Assembly: GCF_000337455.1 (NCBI RefSeq)
Contig: NZ_AOIU01000049.1
Location: 1 to 64,000, forward strand
Origin: Halosimplex carlsbadense 2-9-1
GTDB lineage: Archaea > Halobacteriota > Halobacteria > Halobacteriales > Haloarculaceae
Length of the DNA stretch: 64,000 nt
Reading direction: 5' to 3'
Under the pieces are notes generated by a model, which saw nothing but the letters and a program-made list of their open reading frames with translations, was not told the DNA's origin and searched no databases. A program made the position numbers and the translations under genes. This document shows positions 7,951 to 17,603 of the stretch, piece after piece (position 1 is the stretch's first letter; every line of letters begins with the position of its first letter).

Positions 7951-9146
7951 GTACGTCGCTTCTGTCACGAGTACGGGATCGTTGGATGGGCTGGAAAGCA
8001 CTCGGACTCCGTGTGACTATCACCCTCACTGCCGCCGTCGCGTTACTCTCTGTCGTGACGGGAATCGCAAATATCAGTGCGCAGTCGGTTGCCGGCCCAA
8101 TCGCCGAGTTCATCCCACTCGCAATCCAGCGAACGGCCGGATTTACCGGGGCATTGACCGGTTTTCTCATGATCGGGAGTGCGTACGGGATGCGCCGCAG
8201 GCTTCGGGTTGCCTGGTACTCGACTGTCGTTCTGTTGCCCGTCACGGCACTCCAGGGCGTGTTACAGTCGAGCCCGCTCTCGGTGCCGCTGATCGTTCTG
8301 TCCATCTTGGCGATGCCGAACGTCCTGTACAATCGCAGGCAATTCGAACGAGCGGTCGAATTAACGACCGCTCAAATTGCCGCCGGGATGGCTATCATTG
8401 GTGCACAGATTTACGGAACCGCTGGAGCCTACGCGCTCCGCGAGGACTTCACGAGTATCAGCACCCTCGTCGATGCGTTTTATTACACGCTCGTCACCGC
8501 GAGTACGGTCGGATACGGTGACGCTGCACCGACTTCGCAGGTCGCGCGCCTATTCGGGATGTCCGTCGTCATCATCGGAACAGCCAGTTTCGCGGTTGCG
8601 CTCGGAACACTCTTGGGGCCACTCGTCCAAGCACGCTTTGCGAAAGCACTCGGAAGAATGTCTGAAGACGAACTCAGCCTCCTCGACGATCACATACTCC
8701 TCCTCGGATACAGTGAAATCGTTCAGGTGATACTCGACGACATCCAGAATCGGGGCGACGTGCTCGTCGTCTCGCCCGACAGAGAGGCCGTACGCAACCT
8801 AACGGATCGGGGCGTCAATGCACTCACTGCGGAGCCTGATGATGAGGACTCTCTCCATGAGGCCGGTGTTGAGCGTGCTCGAACAGTTGTCGTCGCAACA
8901 AACGACGACGCAGCCGATGCACTGACGATACTGACCGTTCGGCAACTCAACCCCGATATCAAGATACTCGCTGTTGCCACCAACCGCGAGAACATGAAGA
9001 AACTGGAACGTGCAGGTGCAAACACTGTCGTGAGCCCGGCAGTCATCGCCGCACGGCAACTCGTGGATTCGGCTCTCGGAGCCGACTCCGAGAACGGATT
9101 TGACCTTCTGAACGAGCAGCGCGATGATGGTACAGATACCTCATAA
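7947..9146 (+). CDS. potassium channel with cytoplasmic RCK (TrkA-N) domain
   Basis: 399 aa. About four hydrophobic segments lie in the first 150 residues, followed by a pore region with the K+ selectivity filter TVGYGD (residues 187-192). A TrkA-N/RCK domain follows from about residue 245 (HILLLGYSEIVQVIL) and ends near 370. This is the voltage/ligand-gated K+ channel superfamily in a form where the RCK domain binds nucleotide or Ca2+ to gate the pore. It acts in the cytoplasmic membrane. The gene is coupled to the Usp gene by an ATGA overlap. No voltage-sensor arginine ladder stands out. Confidence 0.88.
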   Translation: MSTSLLSRVRDRWMGWKALGLRVTITLTAAVALLSVVTGIANISAQSVAGPIAEFIPLAIQRTAGFTGALTGFLMIGSAYGMRRRLRVAWYSTVVLLPVTALQGVLQSSPLSVPLIVLSILAMPNVLYNRRQFERAVELTTAQIAAGMAIIGAQIYGTAGAYALREDFTSISTLVDAFYYTLVTASTVGYGDAAPTSQVARLFGMSVVIIGTASFAVALGTLLGPLVQARFAKALGRMSEDELSLLDDHILLLGYSEIVQVILDDIQNRGDVLVVSPDREAVRNLTDRGVNALTAEPDDEDSLHEAGVERARTVVVATNDDAADALTILTVRQLNPDIKILAVATNRENMKKLERAGANTVVSPAVIAARQLVDSALGADSENGFDLLNEQRDDGTDTS

Positions 9147-9160
9147 CCGCAGTCTCTTAC

Positions 9161-9562
9161 TCAGAGAATTTTGCTAAGTAACCGGATCGTTGGGGGGAGC
9201 GTAACACGTAGCAGTGCTCCACCGAACCCGAGGCTAATAAACCCCATCAAGATGGCGAACTGTGACCTGTCGGTCTCGACTCCGACGAGAAAGTGATACA
9301 AAACGAGTGAGCCGGAACTTTGGACTAGAAACAGCCCGGTTACGCCTCCTCCAATCACGAAGAACGGGTCTGATTCAAGCGATAAGAACGGATATGGTGG
9401 ATTGAGAACTCCCAAAAACCCTGCAGTAAGGCCTATCACAATATAGAGTAGAAACAAACTCGCAAAGAAGAGCATACCATACAAACCAATACGAAAAGAT
9501 GTCTCCAGATACGTCTCAAGAAGAGTTACGAACCTGACTATTCGTGAGTGGGATGGTTCCAT
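9161..9562 (-). CDS. small integral membrane protein
   Basis: 133 aa with three to four predicted membrane segments (MLFFASLFLLYIVIGLTAGF; FFVIGGGVTGLFLVQ; FAILMGFISLGFGGALL). No family recognised. It is convergent with the channel gene, the stops being only about 14 bases apart. Composition fits a real haloarchaeal membrane protein. Confidence 0.6.
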   Translation of the reverse strand: MEPSHSRIVRFVTLLETYLETSFRIGLYGMLFFASLFLLYIVIGLTAGFLGVLNPPYPFLSLESDPFFVIGGGVTGLFLVQSSGSLVLYHFLVGVETDRSQFAILMGFISLGFGGALLRVTLPPTIRLLSKIL

Positions 9563-9718
9563 TCTGTTGGAAGCGGTGTTTCTTCGGTGAATGGTACGTC
9601 AGTAGCGGTTATCAAGCCATTGCAGCGAGCACGTACGAGCAAAAAACTGGCTGGATGATATGTCGAACAGGTCCCCGACACCCCTGATATTTAGTGTGTA
9701 GCAGACAGGACCGCTATT

Positions 9719-12154
9719 ATGGCTGATGAGCCGCCATCTTCTGCACAGACAGGAGAATCACAAGTAACCGAAGAACTCAATCCCGAAATCGGGCTTCTCG
9801 GTGCGCTGGCCATCGGCGTCGGAACGATGATCGCGGCCGGAATCTTCGTCCTGTCCGGGCTGGCTGTGAGCAACGTCGGCGCAGTCGCTATCGGCTCGTT
9901 CCTCCTCGCGGCCGTCGTCGCCGGGTTCACTGCCGCCTCGTACGCGGAGTTCTCCTCGATTTATCAGGAAAGCGGCGGCGGCTACATGTACGTCGCCAAC
10001 ACGTTCGACAGCAATCTCACCTACATCATGGGCTGGACGATGATCCTCGGCTATCCCGCCAGTGCCGCCTTCTACCTCGCCAGTTTCTCCGAGTGGTTCT
10101 ATCGCTTCATCTTCCCCGTTCTTTCGATCCCCCGCGCCCTCCCGTTCTGGATTCCCGGACTCGTCATCCTCGGCCTCCTCATCGTCCTCAACATGAAGGG
10201 AACCGAAGAGTCCAACCAGTTCCAGATCATCGTGACCGGACTGAAAGTCGCCCTCCTCATCCTCTTTCTGTACGGCGGCCTCCAGACGTTCGAGACTAGC
10301 GTCATCATGACGTCGGTCGCCGAAAACATCGACCGGGTCACGCAGATCGGGTTGACCAGCGCCCTCGTGTTCATCACGTTCTTCGGGTTCTCCGCGATCA
10401 CCACCAATGCGGAGGAAATCAAAGACCCCGGAACGACGATCCCCCGTGCGATCTACCTCAGCATGGGCATCGTGACGGTCATCTACGCGCTGGTCGTGCT
10501 CGTTATCGTCCTCGCCGTCAACGATGCCGCATTCCTGGACTTTCTCACAGACAATGTCCAGATCGGTGGGTTGGCCCCCGCGGAGTTCGTCGCCGAAAAT
10601 GGCGAAGTGTCCATGGGCTACGCCGCGCAGTACTACCTCGGTCCGCTCGGGTTCTACGTTATCATCGTCGGTGCACTGGTCTCGATGCTCTCGGCGGCGA
10701 ACGCGACCATCATGGCGGGGTCACGGGTCAAACTCGCCATGGCGCGCCGGAACCACCTTCCCCGGGGATTCGAGGATGTGCATCCTGACTTCAACACGCC
10801 CTACAAGGCCGTCCTCCTCACGGGCGGGGTCATCCTCACGTATATCGTCGTGTTCGCGGTCATCTTCGGCGAAGCGGCCGGAAGCGAACCACTGTTCGGC
10901 CTCCATCTCGGGATCGAAGGACTCGCCCAATTCGCCAATTTCCTGCTGCTCACCGGGCTGAGTATCGTCAACATCGCGCTGATTCAATCCCGCCGAAAGT
11001 ACCCCGACCTCGACCGTGGCTTCAGAGTGCCCCTCGTTCCCGTTATCCCGGCTATTGCGGTCCTCGCAAACCTCGGACTGCTCGTCAACGTCGGGCTCAC
11101 GGCGTTGCTGATCGGCCTCGGCGTGGAAGTACTCGGAGTCGTCGTCTGGTTCGTCTGGAAGAGCCGAACGCCGCCGGTCGAGGAACTCGAAGAGCAAACC
11201 CCGACTGCCGTCGCGGAGTACCGGTCGTCGGGTGAGGACTATCAGGTCGTCGTCCCGATAGCCAATCCACGTAACGCCCGCCAGTTGATGCGGACGGCAA
11301 TGACGCTCGCTGAGGACAACGACGGTGAGATACTGGTCATGAGCGTCGTGACCGTTCCCGACCAGACACCGCTCTCACGAGGGCGTGAACAGACCGACGA
11401 GAAACGCGAGGTGCTCGACCAGGCAATGGACCTCGCCGAAGAGCGTGATGTCCCGGTAAGCGGGACGATCCGCATTGGTCACAACGCTGCCGACGCTATC
11501 CTGAATACGATCACACAGCATGATAGCGATGCGGTCATCGTCGGGTGGAAAGGCCGCCGGTCAAAGCGACGCGACGTCGTCCTCGGAACGAACGTCGATC
11601 GAGTGGTCCAGGAGGCCGATTGCGATGTCTTTGTCGAGAAAATCGGGATGGATGCTGATGGGGTAGTGGACTCGATTCTGGTGCCGGTCGCGGGGGGCCC
11701 ACACGCCGAACTCGCAATCGAGACTGCAGGCGCAATCGCCAGACACACAGGGGCCACCATCCACGCAATATACGTGATCGACCCGGACCCTTCGGCAGAG
11801 ACCCGTCAGCGAGACGACTCGATGCTCGCTGACCGAACAGCGACACTCGAAGACGCCACAGTCGAAACGACGCTGCTGGAAAGCGCCGATGTTGTCGGTG
11901 CGCTCGTCGAGGAAAGTGCAGACCACGACCTCACGATCATCGGTGCGACGAGAGAAGGTGTAATTCAAAAATTTGTGTTCGGAACGATTCCGGAGACGGT
12001 CGCAGAGCGTGCACCGACAACCGTCATCATGACCAAACGAGAGCTCGACGTCAAAACACGGCTGCAAGAATCGCTGGACAAACTCCGGGAACGTGTGCGT
12101 GGCTCCCCGAATGCGATAGAGCAAAACGGCATAGGAGATAATGCCCGTGACTGA
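9719..12154 (+). CDS. APC-superfamily permease fused to tandem UspA domains
   Basis: 811 aa. Residues about 20-480 form a 12-segment amino acid-polyamine-cation permease, with the unwound first helix GVGTMIAAGIFVLSG. Residues about 500-790 hold two Usp-like domains. Permeases fused to Usp are common in halophiles; substrates may be amino acids or K+, not decidable here. The stop overlaps the diadenylate cyclase gene by 14 bases, so c-di-AMP may be made next to this transporter. A second such fusion lies at 13817-16099. Confidence 0.85.
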   Translation: MADEPPSSAQTGESQVTEELNPEIGLLGALAIGVGTMIAAGIFVLSGLAVSNVGAVAIGSFLLAAVVAGFTAASYAEFSSIYQESGGGYMYVANTFDSNLTYIMGWTMILGYPASAAFYLASFSEWFYRFIFPVLSIPRALPFWIPGLVILGLLIVLNMKGTEESNQFQIIVTGLKVALLILFLYGGLQTFETSVIMTSVAENIDRVTQIGLTSALVFITFFGFSAITTNAEEIKDPGTTIPRAIYLSMGIVTVIYALVVLVIVLAVNDAAFLDFLTDNVQIGGLAPAEFVAENGEVSMGYAAQYYLGPLGFYVIIVGALVSMLSAANATIMAGSRVKLAMARRNHLPRGFEDVHPDFNTPYKAVLLTGGVILTYIVVFAVIFGEAAGSEPLFGLHLGIEGLAQFANFLLLTGLSIVNIALIQSRRKYPDLDRGFRVPLVPVIPAIAVLANLGLLVNVGLTALLIGLGVEVLGVVVWFVWKSRTPPVEELEEQTPTAVAEYRSSGEDYQVVVPIANPRNARQLMRTAMTLAEDNDGEILVMSVVTVPDQTPLSRGREQTDEKREVLDQAMDLAEERDVPVSGTIRIGHNAADAILNTITQHDSDAVIVGWKGRRSKRRDVVLGTNVDRVVQEADCDVFVEKIGMDADGVVDSILVPVAGGPHAELAIETAGAIARHTGATIHAIYVIDPDPSAETRQRDDSMLADRTATLEDATVETTLLESADVVGALVEESADHDLTIIGATREGVIQKFVFGTIPETVAERAPTTVIMTKRELDVKTRLQESLDKLRERVRGSPNAIEQNGIGDNARD

Positions 12155-12710
12155 GTGGGACCCATTGCGCGTGGAGTACACGACGGTTGCAGAGCTCATC
12201 GATTTTATCACGTATACTGTCGAAAGTATCAGTCTCGGGTTCGATCGGTGGGAGGAAGAATATGTCCGGGGACCGGGACTGTATTTCGTGGTCGTGACTG
12301 GCGTTCATTCTGGCGACTACGCGGATCCATTGGGTGAGAACACGTGGCCGGTGGAGACCTGTCGGGTCGTCACGGAGAACCTCGACGGGTTCGTCGAGGC
12401 GGCGGAAACTGTTGGGCACACACGTGATGGCGCGGTCATCATCAGTACGGATGGGACCATCCAGAAACAGATGGTCCGCATCAAAAGCCAAAGTGACAGC
12501 GAGAAACGGACGGCTGAGAACGAGGCGGTCGAATATGCTGACTGGATGGGAACGAAGCACTTGAGCGCGATCGAGGTATCCGTCCGCGAGGAAGTGGTGG
12601 CAGCCATCACACTGAGCGAGGAGAATGGTCGGATGTCCGTCTTTCAGGACGGGGAGTATGATGATTATCAACGCGACGAGCTCGGTGGTGTGTGGCGTCC
12701 CACTGACTGA
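12141..12710 (+). CDS. dacZ: diadenylate cyclase (DacZ-like), c-di-AMP synthase
   Basis: 189 aa, a DisA_N (DAC) domain that condenses two ATP into c-di-AMP. The DGA motif is present (Asp96-Gly97-Ala98 in RDGAVIIS). The position of the usual RHR motif reads KHL (140-142 in GTKHLSA), which may be a lineage variant or may alter activity. DacZ is the archaeal form of the enzyme, and c-di-AMP is a known regulator of K+ and osmolyte transport through RCK_C and Usp domains. This gene overlaps the upstream permease-Usp gene and lies among K+ transport genes. Domain assignment is firm; activity is inferred. Confidence 0.85.
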   Translation: MPVTEWDPLRVEYTTVAELIDFITYTVESISLGFDRWEEEYVRGPGLYFVVVTGVHSGDYADPLGENTWPVETCRVVTENLDGFVEAAETVGHTRDGAVIISTDGTIQKQMVRIKSQSDSEKRTAENEAVEYADWMGTKHLSAIEVSVREEVVAAITLSEENGRMSVFQDGEYDDYQRDELGGVWRPTD

Positions 12711-12794
12711 GCGGGGATTGGCCTCGTATACAGTCAACTGATGCAGTCACTCAGAGCCCGAGTGAGCGGTTTGTTCAGTACAGATCTATAGCGT

Positions 12795-12819
12795 GTCATA
12801 GAAGCTTTCACAGACGATC
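12795..12819 (-). repeat. relic of the terminal repeat, diverged
   Basis: GTCATAGAAGCTTTCACAGA resembles the 17-base terminal repeat and its continuation (GTCATAGAACAGTTCACAAG) found at 56156. It lies in the 12711-13076 gap. That gap also has a doubtful 45-codon ORF (12846-12983) and the promoter of the next Usp gene; nothing else was found there. Confidence 0.4.
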
Positions 12820-13044
12820 TACAGCGGTGTAACCTAAGTAGTGAAATGTTGAGAGAGATGTGGTTACGGAAGGCAGTGCAAGATATAGAGCAGGGAGTCA
12901 GCACACGACCGTGGTCTCCTCAGGGTCAAAAGACCAAGACACGGGCTGCAGATTCCATGCGAAATCTTCGCACCCGATCGTGACAGACAGAAGTTACACC
13001 AGTCATTCTGAGAGCTTTATCTGCCGATTCACTGTCTTACGATA

Positions 13045-13076
13045 TTTTTATTCCTGGTGTCTCGGAACCCATAGGT
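13045..13076 (+). promoter_or_regulatory. leaderless promoter of the Usp gene at 13077
   Basis: TTTTTA at 13045-13050 lies about 30 bases before the GTG start at 13077, so the transcript probably begins at the start codon. This supports GTG 13077 as the real start. Confidence 0.5.
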
Positions 13077-13814
13077 GTGACTCCAACCGACGACGTCACC
13101 GTTCTGGTGCCAGTCGATATCTCCGGCAGTTACTCACTGCCAGTGCCGGTCCTAGAGCTGTTGTCGTCGGTACATGTCGTTGTGCTGGGATACTACCCGG
13201 TCCCGAGCCAGGCTGCCCCCGCACAGATCAAACACCAGCACGAAGCGAGTGCCAGACGACAGCTAGAGGCGGTCGCCAACCATTTGAGTAATCACGCAGA
13301 CGCGGTCACCGACATCCTTGTATTCACTCACGACCGCGACGAGTCGGTCGATCGCATCGCCGACACCTACGATGTTGATGCGATACTCACTCCCGGGGAG
13401 GGCGCATCCATCAACCGCCTTCTGGTGCCCCTGCGGGGAGATTCGAACATCGAGAACATCCTGTCGTTGGTCACGGCCCTTCTCAATGCGACGAACGCGA
13501 GCGCGACACTGTTCCACTCCGTAGACGCAAGCGACTCCGACGGACACGGCGAGGGCATCCTTGAGGCAGCCGTCGACAATCTGGCCGGTAGGGGGATCGA
13601 TCGCAGTCGGATCGACAAACAACTATCGACGGACGACGACACCGTTAGTGATATTCTCACGGCCGAGGACGGGTACGACGTTCTGGTCATCGGCGAGTCG
13701 GAACCCTCCCTCCGGGACCGCATCCTCGGGCGAGTTCCGTCCCGGCTTCTCTCGAATACGCCGAAACCAGTCTTCGTCGTCCGTGACACGAACGGCACTA
13801 CCACGGATTCCTGA
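13077..13814 (+). CDS. tandem UspA-like stress protein
   Basis: 245 aa from GTG 13077, which a TATA-like box about 30 bases upstream supports. It has two Usp-like halves (VLVPVDISGSYSLP, then VLVIGESEPSLRDRILGRVP). It is a paralogue of the minus-strand gene 6379-7110, sharing the VLGYYPVPSQAAP segment and the tail. It sits two bases before the second permease-Usp gene, so the two are probably one operon in which Usp proteins tune the transporter. Confidence 0.82.
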   Translation: MTPTDDVTVLVPVDISGSYSLPVPVLELLSSVHVVVLGYYPVPSQAAPAQIKHQHEASARRQLEAVANHLSNHADAVTDILVFTHDRDESVDRIADTYDVDAILTPGEGASINRLLVPLRGDSNIENILSLVTALLNATNASATLFHSVDASDSDGHGEGILEAAVDNLAGRGIDRSRIDKQLSTDDDTVSDILTAEDGYDVLVIGESEPSLRDRILGRVPSRLLSNTPKPVFVVRDTNGTTTDS

Positions 13815-13816
13815 CG

Positions 13817-16099
13817 ATGGGTGTCGATAGCGGGCAACTTGAGCGGAACCTGGGCTTTCTCGAAGCGATGACGCTGGGCGGCGGGACGATGATCGGTGCC
13901 GGTATCTTCATCCTGCCGGGGCTGGCCGCGGAAGGGGCTGGTCCGGCGAGTGCAATCTCATTTCTCATCGCCGGCTTCGTCGCGTTGCTCGCCGCCCTCT
14001 CGCTGGCGGAACTCGCGACTGGGATGCCCGTCGCCGGGGGGAGCTATCACTACGTCAACCGCGCCCTCGGTGGCCTCTTCGGGAGTATCGTCGGCTGGGG
14101 GATGTGGACCGGACTCATGTTCGCCAGCGCGTTCTACATGATCGGCTTCGGCCAGTACATCGTCGGGCCGTTGGCCGTTCTCGATGGGCGCGCGCTCATC
14201 GTCCTGCTGGGCGTACTCGGCCTCGGTCTGATCGTCGGGATCAACTACTATGGCACCGACGAGTCCAGCGGTGCCCAGAACATCATGATCGGGACCGAGT
14301 TCGCGATCGTTTTGGCCTATGTCGCTCTCGGCGTGTTCTTCATCGATCCCGCCAACCTCCGGGAGTTCGCACCGACCGGTGCGACCGGTATCGTCGCGAC
14401 CACCGGGACCGTCTTCGTCACGTATCTGGGCTTCGAGATCATCGCGACCGTCGCGGGTGAGATCAAACGACCTGGGAAGCTCATCCCGCTGACGATGGTT
14501 CTGTCGGTCGTCTCGGTGACTCTCCTGTACGCCATCATCATGCTGGTCAGCACGGGCGTCGTCCCCTATCAGGAACTGGGTGACTCGCTGGTGCCCGTCT
14601 CCGACGTTGCAGAGATCTCGATGTTTGGGACTATCGGTGTCGGGGCGGTCACGTTTGCCGCGGCCATTGCTGCGATCTCCAGTTCGAACTCCTCGATCCT
14701 CGCGGCCTCCCGCGTTATTTTTGCGATGGGCCGGGACAGCCTGATGAGCGAGCGCCTGAACGTCACTCACCACCGCTTCAGCACACCCCACCGTGCCATC
14801 ATCACAACGGGGTGTGTCACCGGTGGACTCATCCTGCTGGGTCTGCGTGTCCAGGAGATCGTCGCCCTGCTCGCACAGGTGGCGAGTTTCAGCTTCCTGC
14901 TCACGTACGCGCTTGTCCACGTCGCTGTCGTCGTCTTCCGGAATGCTGATCCCGACGCCTACGACCCCGACTTCGAGTTGCCCGGTCTCCTGTACCCGAC
15001 CGTCCCGATTTTGGGTATCGCGATGGCAGCACTCGTCATCTCCCAGATGCGAACACCAGTCATCGTCGTCGGGATCGGCATCGTGGCACTGGGCGTCCTC
15101 TGGTACGTGGTCTACGCCCGTGACCGTGCCGTCGAAGAGGGACTCGTCGACGACGCTCTCGACAGCCTCCGTGACGAGATCCCGGTTCCCTTGCCAGGGT
15201 CGGCACCCCCCTCGGCGGCCGAGGAGACGTACACGGTCGTCGTTCCCGTCGCCAACCCCGAGACACAGCACGGCCTCTTGCGACTCGCAGCAGCCAGCGC
15301 CCGCGCACACGCCGACGAGCGATCGCCCGAACTGGTGGCGATGAACGTCATCGAGGCCGAGGCCTCATCCCACCGAAACATCGAGTCCGAGCGCGTCGAT
15401 CACCAGCACGCCTTGCTGGAGGAAGTCCACGACATCACCGACGAGATGGACCTCATCGTGCGCACGCGAGCACTCGTCGAGCCGGACGCCGGCGAGACCA
15501 TCGTCAGGGTAGCGACTGAAGAAGACGCCGATCAGGTCCTCATGGGATGGAACGGGGTTCTGGCTCGTGACGAGCACGTCTTCGGCGCGACACTGGACCC
15601 GGTTATCGCGGACGCACCATGTGACGTGTCGCTGATCGAGATCAAGCCCGGCAATATCGGACAACCGGTCGCCCTCGCCGGTCCCGGACCCCACGCACCG
15701 AAAGCCGCCCAACGTGCCGTCGAGTTCGCAACGGTCCAGGGGACGACACCCGTGTTACTCAACGTGCAATCACCGGCTCCCGGTGAGGACGCCGACCCGC
15801 GCCAGCGCGGGCACGAGGCGATTGCCTGGGTCGCCGACAGGGCGGGGCTAGACCGCGACGACTACGAGCCACGAGTCGTCGTCAACGAAGAGACCGAAGC
15901 TGCGATTCTCGACGCAGTTGACGACTTCGACACTGTCTGTGTTGGTCTCTCCGAGAAAGATGCCACGTCACGCATCCTCTTTGGCTCTATCGCAGAGCGC
16001 ATCAGCCAGCAAGCGCCCGGCAACGTCGGTATCATCCGAGGCACTGAAGAGGAGACTGCGGCGAATACAGCCACGGAATCGTTGGTCCGACAAGCGTGA
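13817..16099 (+). CDS. APC-superfamily permease fused to UspA domains
   Basis: 760 aa. Residues about 10-430 are a 12-segment APC permease (LGGGTMIGAGIFILPGL at the first helix). Residues about 460-750 hold two Usp-like domains, the last with GLSEKDATSRILFGSIAERI, a nucleotide-binding-like Gly region. Same architecture as 9719-12154 but clearly diverged, so an old duplication. The cytoplasmic Usp part probably senses ATP, AMP or c-di-AMP. It directly follows the tandem Usp gene. Confidence 0.85.
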   Translation: MGVDSGQLERNLGFLEAMTLGGGTMIGAGIFILPGLAAEGAGPASAISFLIAGFVALLAALSLAELATGMPVAGGSYHYVNRALGGLFGSIVGWGMWTGLMFASAFYMIGFGQYIVGPLAVLDGRALIVLLGVLGLGLIVGINYYGTDESSGAQNIMIGTEFAIVLAYVALGVFFIDPANLREFAPTGATGIVATTGTVFVTYLGFEIIATVAGEIKRPGKLIPLTMVLSVVSVTLLYAIIMLVSTGVVPYQELGDSLVPVSDVAEISMFGTIGVGAVTFAAAIAAISSSNSSILAASRVIFAMGRDSLMSERLNVTHHRFSTPHRAIITTGCVTGGLILLGLRVQEIVALLAQVASFSFLLTYALVHVAVVVFRNADPDAYDPDFELPGLLYPTVPILGIAMAALVISQMRTPVIVVGIGIVALGVLWYVVYARDRAVEEGLVDDALDSLRDEIPVPLPGSAPPSAAEETYTVVVPVANPETQHGLLRLAAASARAHADERSPELVAMNVIEAEASSHRNIESERVDHQHALLEEVHDITDEMDLIVRTRALVEPDAGETIVRVATEEDADQVLMGWNGVLARDEHVFGATLDPVIADAPCDVSLIEIKPGNIGQPVALAGPGPHAPKAAQRAVEFATVQGTTPVLLNVQSPAPGEDADPRQRGHEAIAWVADRAGLDRDDYEPRVVVNEETEAAILDAVDDFDTVCVGLSEKDATSRILFGSIAERISQQAPGNVGIIRGTEEETAANTATESLVRQA

Positions 16100-16210
16100 A
16101 AGAGACGGGACAAACAGTCAGTAGTTTCCGGTCGTTCAGTTCAAACAGGCTGGTCTAATCTCCTCAAAACTGACATCCACCTGAGAAGTCGGTCTGGGGT
16201 CAAGAAGGAC

Positions 16211-16269
16211 TTTTTAGTAGGTCTCATCCGATAGTCACCCCAATGATCGTATTGAGTGGGAGTCTATGA
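16211..16269 (+). promoter_or_regulatory. trkA promoter with an 8-codon leaderless leader ORF
   Basis: TTTTTAGTA at 16211-16219 is a TATA-like box. About 32 bases later, at 16243, ATG opens an eight-codon ORF (MIVLSGSL) whose TGA (16267-16269) overlaps the trkA ATG as ATGA. With a leaderless transcript starting near 16243, ribosomes would translate the mini-ORF first and re-initiate on trkA. Confidence 0.4.
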
Positions 16270-17603
16270 GAGTGATTGTCGTCGGTGCTGGTGAAGTCGG
16301 GTCGAATATTGCAACCAGCCTCGTCGAAAATCACGATGTTATCGTCGTCGATGTTGACGCCGAAAAAGTCGAGGAACTCACCTACTCAAATGATATATTG
16401 GCGATTGAAGGTGATGGAACTTCGCTGAAGGTACTCCGAGAGGCTGGCATCGCCGAAGCAGATATGCTTATTGCCAGTACAGACGACGATGAGACCAACC
16501 TCGTCACCTGTGGAACCGCAAAAACAACCGGTGATGTCTTTACTATTGCTAGGACTCGAAACGCGAATTTCTTTAGGACGTGGTCAGAGTACGAGGGCGC
16601 ATTCGGCGTCGACTTCATGGTTTCGACGAATATCCTCACAGCAAATGATATCGTCCGTGTGGTTGGTCTCCCAGCGGCAATTGATGTCGACCCGTTCGCT
16701 GGCGGGCTCGTCCAGATGGCCGAGTTCGAGGTGATGGCAGGAAGTGACATCGCAGGACAGAGTGTCGAACAAGCGGATAAATTCGATTCGATCACGTTCG
16801 CAGCCCTAGTTCAGGATGGCGATGTCCGAATCGCTCGTGGGGAGACGCGTATAGAAGCTGGGAACAGGGTGATCGTCATCGGCAGTCCAGAGAGTGTCCA
16901 ATCCTTTTCGAGAACGGTCGCCTCACCTGAATCCTCAGAGGGGGGCCACGATATCGTCATCGTCGGTGGGAGCGACATCGGATATCACACGGCTAAGCTG
17001 CTCGAAGAACGTGGTATCGAACCCCGGTTAATCGAACAAGATGCGGACCGTGGTCGAGAACTCGCCGAAGACCTCCCCGGAACAATCGTGTTGGAACACG
17101 ATGCGACAGATACAGATTTCCTCGTCGGGGAACAGATCGACCGGGCGGACGCAGTCATCGCAGCAACCGACAGCGACGAAAAGAACCTCCTCGTCTCACT
17201 GCTCGCACAAAACATTGGAGTTCGCCGAACAGTCGCCGTTGTCGAGGAAGGGCAATACGGCGGCTTATTCGAGGCGATCGGGATCGATGTCGCAATCAAT
17301 CCACGTGAAGCGACTGCGGAGGAGATTATCCGCTTCACACAGAAGGGGCAGGTTGAAAACCTCTCACTCATCGAAGGTCGCCAAGCAGAGGTGGTGGAAA
17401 TCGAGGTCGATGAGGATAGCGTTCTTACCGGTCGGTCCATCCGGGAGAGCGTTACCGAACTCCCAGCCGATATCGTCATTGGGGCGATCACTCGCGACCA
17501 AGAATTCATCGTTCCCCGTGGCGAAACCGTCATTGAACCGGGCGATCACGTCGTTCTCTTTGTGGCCACAGATGTTCTGTCTCCCGTTATGGATGTTGTA
17601 TGA
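16266..17603 (+). CDS. trkA: Trk K+ uptake regulatory subunit TrkA
   Basis: 445 aa with the classic double RCK layout: Rossmann domain 1 with GAGEVG (7-12) and Asp at the end of strand 2 (IVVDVD), a TrkA-C domain, Rossmann domain 2 (IVIVGGSDIGYHTAKLL, about 226-242), and a second TrkA-C domain to the end. It binds NAD(H)/ATP and gates TrkH at the inner face of the membrane. The stop overlaps the trkH start by four bases (ATGA), so the subunits are coupled. TrkA-C domains are frequent c-di-AMP receptors, fitting the nearby cyclase. Confidence 0.93.
   Translation: MRVIVVGAGEVGSNIATSLVENHDVIVVDVDAEKVEELTYSNDILAIEGDGTSLKVLREAGIAEADMLIASTDDDETNLVTCGTAKTTGDVFTIARTRNANFFRTWSEYEGAFGVDFMVSTNILTANDIVRVVGLPAAIDVDPFAGGLVQMAEFEVMAGSDIAGQSVEQADKFDSITFAALVQDGDVRIARGETRIEAGNRVIVIGSPESVQSFSRTVASPESSEGGHDIVIVGGSDIGYHTAKLLEERGIEPRLIEQDADRGRELAEDLPGTIVLEHDATDTDFLVGEQIDRADAVIAATDSDEKNLLVSLLAQNIGVRRTVAVVEEGQYGGLFEAIGIDVAINPREATAEEIIRFTQKGQVENLSLIEGRQAEVVEIEVDEDSVLTGRSIRESVTELPADIVIGAITRDQEFIVPRGETVIEPGDHVVLFVATDVLSPVMDVV

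Noticed and set aside
12846-12983. 45-codon ORF next to a repeat relic
   Set aside because: Basic, no family, no convincing start signal. It may be a transposase remnant but cannot be supported.
13958-15310. 450-residue minus-strand ORF opposite the second permease-Usp gene
   Set aside because: A complement shadow of the GC-rich permease gene: very rich in Asp/Arg/Gly, with no domain. The plus-strand gene explains the sequence.
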